Source: SBAX01 sp043806315 (GTDB lineage Bacteria > Planctomycetota > Phycisphaerae > UBA1845). Taken from it: 24,408 nt of DNA. Made by a program: the position numbers and the translations under genes. The DNA is taken from positions 1 through 24,408 of the forward strand of contig JAZDHF010000116.1 of assembly GCA_043806315.1 (NCBI GenBank), given 5' to 3'. The notes beneath the pieces were generated by a model, which worked only from the letters and a program-made list of their open reading frames with translations, did not search any database and was not told the origin of the DNA. Below, in pieces: positions 21,734-24,408 of this stretch; within the stretch, counting starts at the first letter, position 1; each line of letters begins with the position of its first letter.

Positions 21734-23764
21734 TCAGCCTGGTTGTGGAAGCGGGCCGGAGCCCGGTTCGGCATGAGGCGTGGGGTCGATCCGCACGGGC
21801 CGGGCCAACCCCACCGTCGGCCCCGAGACCCCGTCCAGGAGGTCGGACACGCTCGCCCGCTCCAGGGGTTCGCCGCGAATCAGGGCGTTGACCTCTTCCC
21901 CGGTGACGGTTTCGAGCCTGAGCAACGCCTTGGCGATGGTCTCCACCTTCTCGCGGTTTTCGATGATCGTGCGGTGGGCGGTTTCATAAGCCGCGTCCAT
22001 GATGCGTTTGATCTCGCCGTCGATCGTCTCCGCCGTCTTGTCGGAGTACTCCCGCATCCCCAGGTCGAACATCGCCCCGCTGGCATCCGCGTCCCCGTAG
22101 TAGACAAAGCCGACGGTCTCGCCCATGCCCCATTCGCGGACCATGTGCCGGGCGATGTCCGTTGCTTGCTTGATGTCCGCCGCGGCGCCGCTGCTGATCT
22201 CATTGAAGAATACCTGCTCGGAGATCCGACCGCCGAACATGACCCGCATGGTCGCCAGCAGGTATCCCTTGGTATACACCATCCGATCGCGCTCGGGCAG
22301 CGAGAACGTCGCTCCGCCGGCAGGACCGCGTGGAATGATGCTGACCTTGTGCAGCGGATCGGCGTCCTTCTCCAGCGCTTGGATCAGAGCGTGCCCGGCC
22401 TCATGGAACGCGGTGATGCGACGATCGCGTTCATCGACGACGGCGCTCTTTTTCGCCCGGCCCCAACGGATCTTGTCCCGCGCCTCTTCGAGGTCGTCCT
22501 GATCGACGAACTCCTTGTTGTACATCGTGGCGATGAGGGCGGCCTCATTGACCATCGCCGCCAACTCCGCCCCGCTGAACATGGGCGTCCCCCGCGCGCA
22601 TCGGCGGATGTCCACCGTGGGTCCGAGCTTGACCTTCCGCATGTGCACCTTCAGGATTTCGTACCGGCCCTGAAGGTCCGGCAGGCTGACGTACACTTGC
22701 CGATCAAAGCGCCCGGGACGGATCAACGCCGGATCGAGCACGTCCGCGCGGTTCGTAGCCGCAATGACGATGACCTGCGAGTTCGTCTCGAACCCGTCCA
22801 TCTCGACGAGGATGGCGTTGAGCGTTTGCTCGCGCTCGTCGTGACCGCCGCCGCCGAAGCTCGCCCCGCGACGCCTCCCCACGGCGTCGATCTCATCCAG
22901 GAAGATGATGCAGGGGGAGTTCTCCTTGGCCTGTTTGAAAAGGTCGCGGACCCGTGAAGCCCCGACGCCCACGAACATCTCCACGAAATCCGACCCGCTG
23001 ATGGAGAAGAAGGGGACCTCGGCCTCACCCGCGATCGCCTTCGCTAACAACGTCTTTCCACAACCCGGCGCGCCGACCAACAGGATTCCCCGCGGGATTC
23101 GTCCGCCCAGGCGCTGAAACTTCTTCGGGGCTTTGAGGAACTCGATGATCTCTTGGACCTCGTCCTTGGCCTCCTCGATCCCCGCTACGTCCGCGAAGGT
23201 GATGTTGGTGTGCTCCTTGGGGGTCACGCGATGCCGCGACCGACCGAAGTTGCCCAACATGCCCCCTGGCCCGTTCGAGCTACGAAGCTGCCGAAAGATG
23301 AAGAACCAGATAAAGCCGAAAATCAGAATCCACGGCAACATGCTCAGCAGCAGAATGACGTATTGGTTCTGCTTCTCGTACTTGACGTCGCCGCCGCCTT
23401 TGCGGACCGCCTCGACGATGCGGGTGAGAAAATTGTTGTCAATGGCTTCGCGGGGATAGGCGACCCGAAACTGCAGCGGCGCGTTGACCGGTTCGTTCTC
23501 CCCCGGATGCTTCTTGAGGCCCTCAATCACGCTATCTTCCTTGATCACCAGCGATTTGACGTTTTCGTCATGGACGAGGGCGTCGAACTCGCTGATGGAG
23601 ACTTGTTGATAGGTTGGCATCGCCTGTTGGAGTAACGCCACCAGCAGCATGGCCAGCCCCAAAAGGACCAGCCAACTGACCAGGTTGCGCGACATCTTCA
23701 CGCTGGGGCCGTTGGATCGTTTTCCGGGCGACTGTTGCGGCCCCGAACCGTTGCTTTCCGTCAT
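21734..23764 (-). CDS. ftsH: FtsH, membrane-bound ATP-dependent zinc protease
   Basis: This 676-aa protease extracts and degrades misassembled membrane proteins and selected regulators. Two membrane segments (about 27-47 and 137-158) enclose the small periplasmic domain. The AAA+ module has Walker A GAPGCGKT near 230, pore loop MFVGVGASRVRDLF, Walker B CIIFLDEIDAVGR and arginine-finger region IRPGRFDR. The zinc site is HEAGH near 454 with the third ligand in DIKQATDIARHM. All key residues are present. The start is ATG 23764 (MTESNGSG), with GGAG 8 nt upstream; ATG 23785 falls within a tandem repeat. The C-terminal ~40 residues are a Pro/Gly-rich tail. The gene follows lptE by 84 nt. In E. coli, FtsH and the LPS pathway are linked through LpxC turnover, and FtsH is governed by HflK/HflC; both kinds of partner are encoded nearby here. 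Confidence 0.97.
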   Translation of the reverse strand: MTESNGSGPQQSPGKRSNGPSVKMSRNLVSWLVLLGLAMLLVALLQQAMPTYQQVSISEFDALVHDENVKSLVIKEDSVIEGLKKHPGENEPVNAPLQFRVAYPREAIDNNFLTRIVEAVRKGGGDVKYEKQNQYVILLLSMLPWILIFGFIWFFIFRQLRSSNGPGGMLGNFGRSRHRVTPKEHTNITFADVAGIEEAKDEVQEIIEFLKAPKKFQRLGGRIPRGILLVGAPGCGKTLLAKAIAGEAEVPFFSISGSDFVEMFVGVGASRVRDLFKQAKENSPCIIFLDEIDAVGRRRGASFGGGGHDEREQTLNAILVEMDGFETNSQVIVIAATNRADVLDPALIRPGRFDRQVYVSLPDLQGRYEILKVHMRKVKLGPTVDIRRCARGTPMFSGAELAAMVNEAALIATMYNKEFVDQDDLEEARDKIRWGRAKKSAVVDERDRRITAFHEAGHALIQALEKDADPLHKVSIIPRGPAGGATFSLPERDRMVYTKGYLLATMRVMFGGRISEQVFFNEISSGAAADIKQATDIARHMVREWGMGETVGFVYYGDADASGAMFDLGMREYSDKTAETIDGEIKRIMDAAYETAHRTIIENREKVETIAKALLRLETVTGEEVNALIRGEPLERASVSDLLDGVSGPTVGLARPVRIDPTPHAEPGSGPLPQPG

Positions 23765-23768
23765 ACCG

Positions 23769-23796
23769 CAAACTCCGCTACCCAAACTCCGCTACC
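23769..23796 (-). repeat. 14-bp perfect tandem duplication carrying the ftsH ribosome site
   Basis: On the minus strand GGTAGCGGAGTTTG occurs twice in direct succession. Each copy holds a GGAG; the second lies 8 nt before the ftsH ATG, at good Shine-Dalgarno distance, and the first 22 nt before. Confidence 0.85.
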
Positions 23797-23848
23797 ACGG
23801 ATACGTTCAATGGGGAGCGCTAGACGCCCCTGAAAGATGATAGTGGAG

Positions 23849-24340
23849 CTACCAGCTCGATTCCATCGTTTCGACGATTTGCTCGGCCAGTCCGTCCATC
23901 GCCCGCGTCATGCCCTGCGTGAACGTCTCGCCCACGGGCGGAATGTAACTCGTTTGAAACACCAACCTAGGCCGCTCCACCAGGATGTCCCCCGAGCGCA
24001 AATCCTGCAGCCGAAACCGAACCACCACCGTCGAGCCGATCTCGCGGGGTAGGTCTGTATCGAAGTCGTCCCCGAACGTGCGGTTCTCGACCTTGATGAT
24101 TTCGCCGGTCAGCACCGCGTCCGCCGTTTTCCGCGGCGCGATCCGATACGGCGTGTCCATCTCGATCCGCTTAATAACCGATTCGGTCAGTCGAAACTCC
24201 AACTCGCGTCGGAACTCCTTGGATTGGAACATTTCCACGTGAACCGTCCGAATATCGGTCGAAAACGGCCGCTTCGTGGAATAGCCGCACCCGCCGACCA
24301 GAAAAACGAGCAGAGCCGCAGACGCCAGCCTGCGGACCAT
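23849..24340 (-). CDS. lptE: LptE-like LPS-assembly lipoprotein
   Basis: This 163-aa lipoprotein has a short signal and the lipobox VGGC (Cys18, followed by GYSTKRPF), the classic LptE opening C-G-Y. The body has the LptE pattern of a small alpha/beta domain: VHVEMFQSKEFRRELEFRLT, ESVIKRIEMDTPYRI, ADAVLTGEIIKVENRTF, then VVVRFRLQDLRSGDIL and a C-terminal helix (MTRAMDGLAEQIVETMESSW). LptE plugs the LptD barrel that inserts lipopolysaccharide into the outer membrane, so this organism probably makes an LPS-type outer leaflet. It is transcribed towards ftsH, 84 nt away. Short divergent LptE homologues are hard to tell from other small lipoproteins, so I keep some reserve. Confidence 0.85.
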   Translation of the reverse strand: MVRRLASAALLVFLVGGCGYSTKRPFSTDIRTVHVEMFQSKEFRRELEFRLTESVIKRIEMDTPYRIAPRKTADAVLTGEIIKVENRTFGDDFDTDLPREIGSTVVVRFRLQDLRSGDILVERPRLVFQTSYIPPVGETFTQGMTRAMDGLAEQIVETMESSW

Positions 24341-24345
24341 AGGCA

Positions 24346-24370
24346 GAAGTCCGAAGTGCGAAGTTAGAAG
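24346..24370. repeat. Heptamer tandem repeat upstream of lptE
   Basis: GAAGTCC, GAAGTGC, GAAGTTA and a partial GAAG follow one another. The array begins 6 nt upstream of the lptE start codon and so would occupy its leader. The remaining bases to the window edge show nothing I recognise. Confidence 0.7.
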
Positions 24371-24408
24371 ATTGACGACCGCGGGGTCACCAAACGGACC
24401 GACCTGTC

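Noticed and set aside
21536..22957. Long plus-strand open frame opposite ftsH
   Set aside because: It mirrors the codon periodicity of ftsH, lacks any motif, and FtsH on the other strand is unambiguous.

Overview
The window comes from a GC-rich, double-membraned (Gram-negative type) bacterium. An LptE-like outer-membrane lipoprotein, a TolC-family lipoprotein, a periplasmic adaptor and Sec signal peptides show the two membranes. The tandem set of SPFH proteins including a polytopic HflK-like one, several genes that look like uncharacterised Planctomycetes/Verrucomicrobia families, and abundant short palindromic repeats (some inside genes) make Planctomycetota, possibly Phycisphaerae, my best guess. 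That assignment is inference from family knowledge; there is no rRNA in the window.

Layout, left to right. Positions 1-359 carry the 5' part of a group II intron on the minus strand, cut by the window edge. A GT39-type glycosyltransferase with C-terminal TPRs (465-2297, +) meets a dihydroorotase (2346-3719, -) tail to tail. A secreted YtcJ-like amidohydrolase (3826-5571, +) is divergent from the dihydroorotase. A minus-strand export cluster follows, in transcription order: orphan ABC-2 permease (11506-10409), TolC-like lipoprotein (10301-8460), HlyD/MacA-like adaptor (8330-6573), LolD/MacB-type ATPase (6561-5842) and a small conserved-looking protein (5845-5555). The MacB/FtsX-type permease expected with such an ATPase is absent.

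Divergent from this cluster is a tight six-gene plus-strand operon (11806-20955): three SPFH/band-7 proteins (the first with about seven membrane segments), an ABC ATPase with a long tail carrying a repeated short motif, its ABC-2 permease with a large extracytoplasmic domain, and a membrane-anchored helical-repeat protein. Gaps within the operon are only 3-22 nt. It is followed tail to tail by an unrecognised 176-aa protein, FtsH and LptE, all on the minus strand. Because SPFH proteins of the HflK/HflC type control FtsH in well-studied bacteria, having both on one locus suggests a membrane quality-control neighbourhood coupled to an ABC exporter. This operon is the best candidate here for an undescribed system.

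A second theme is repeat sequence inside genes. Palindromic or dispersed repeats are translated in frame within the glycosyltransferase, dihydroorotase, amidohydrolase, the small protein, the TolC-like lipoprotein and the tail of the orphan permease. Further repeats sit in the leaders of the SPFH operon, ftsH and lptE. I saw no tRNA, rRNA or CRISPR array.
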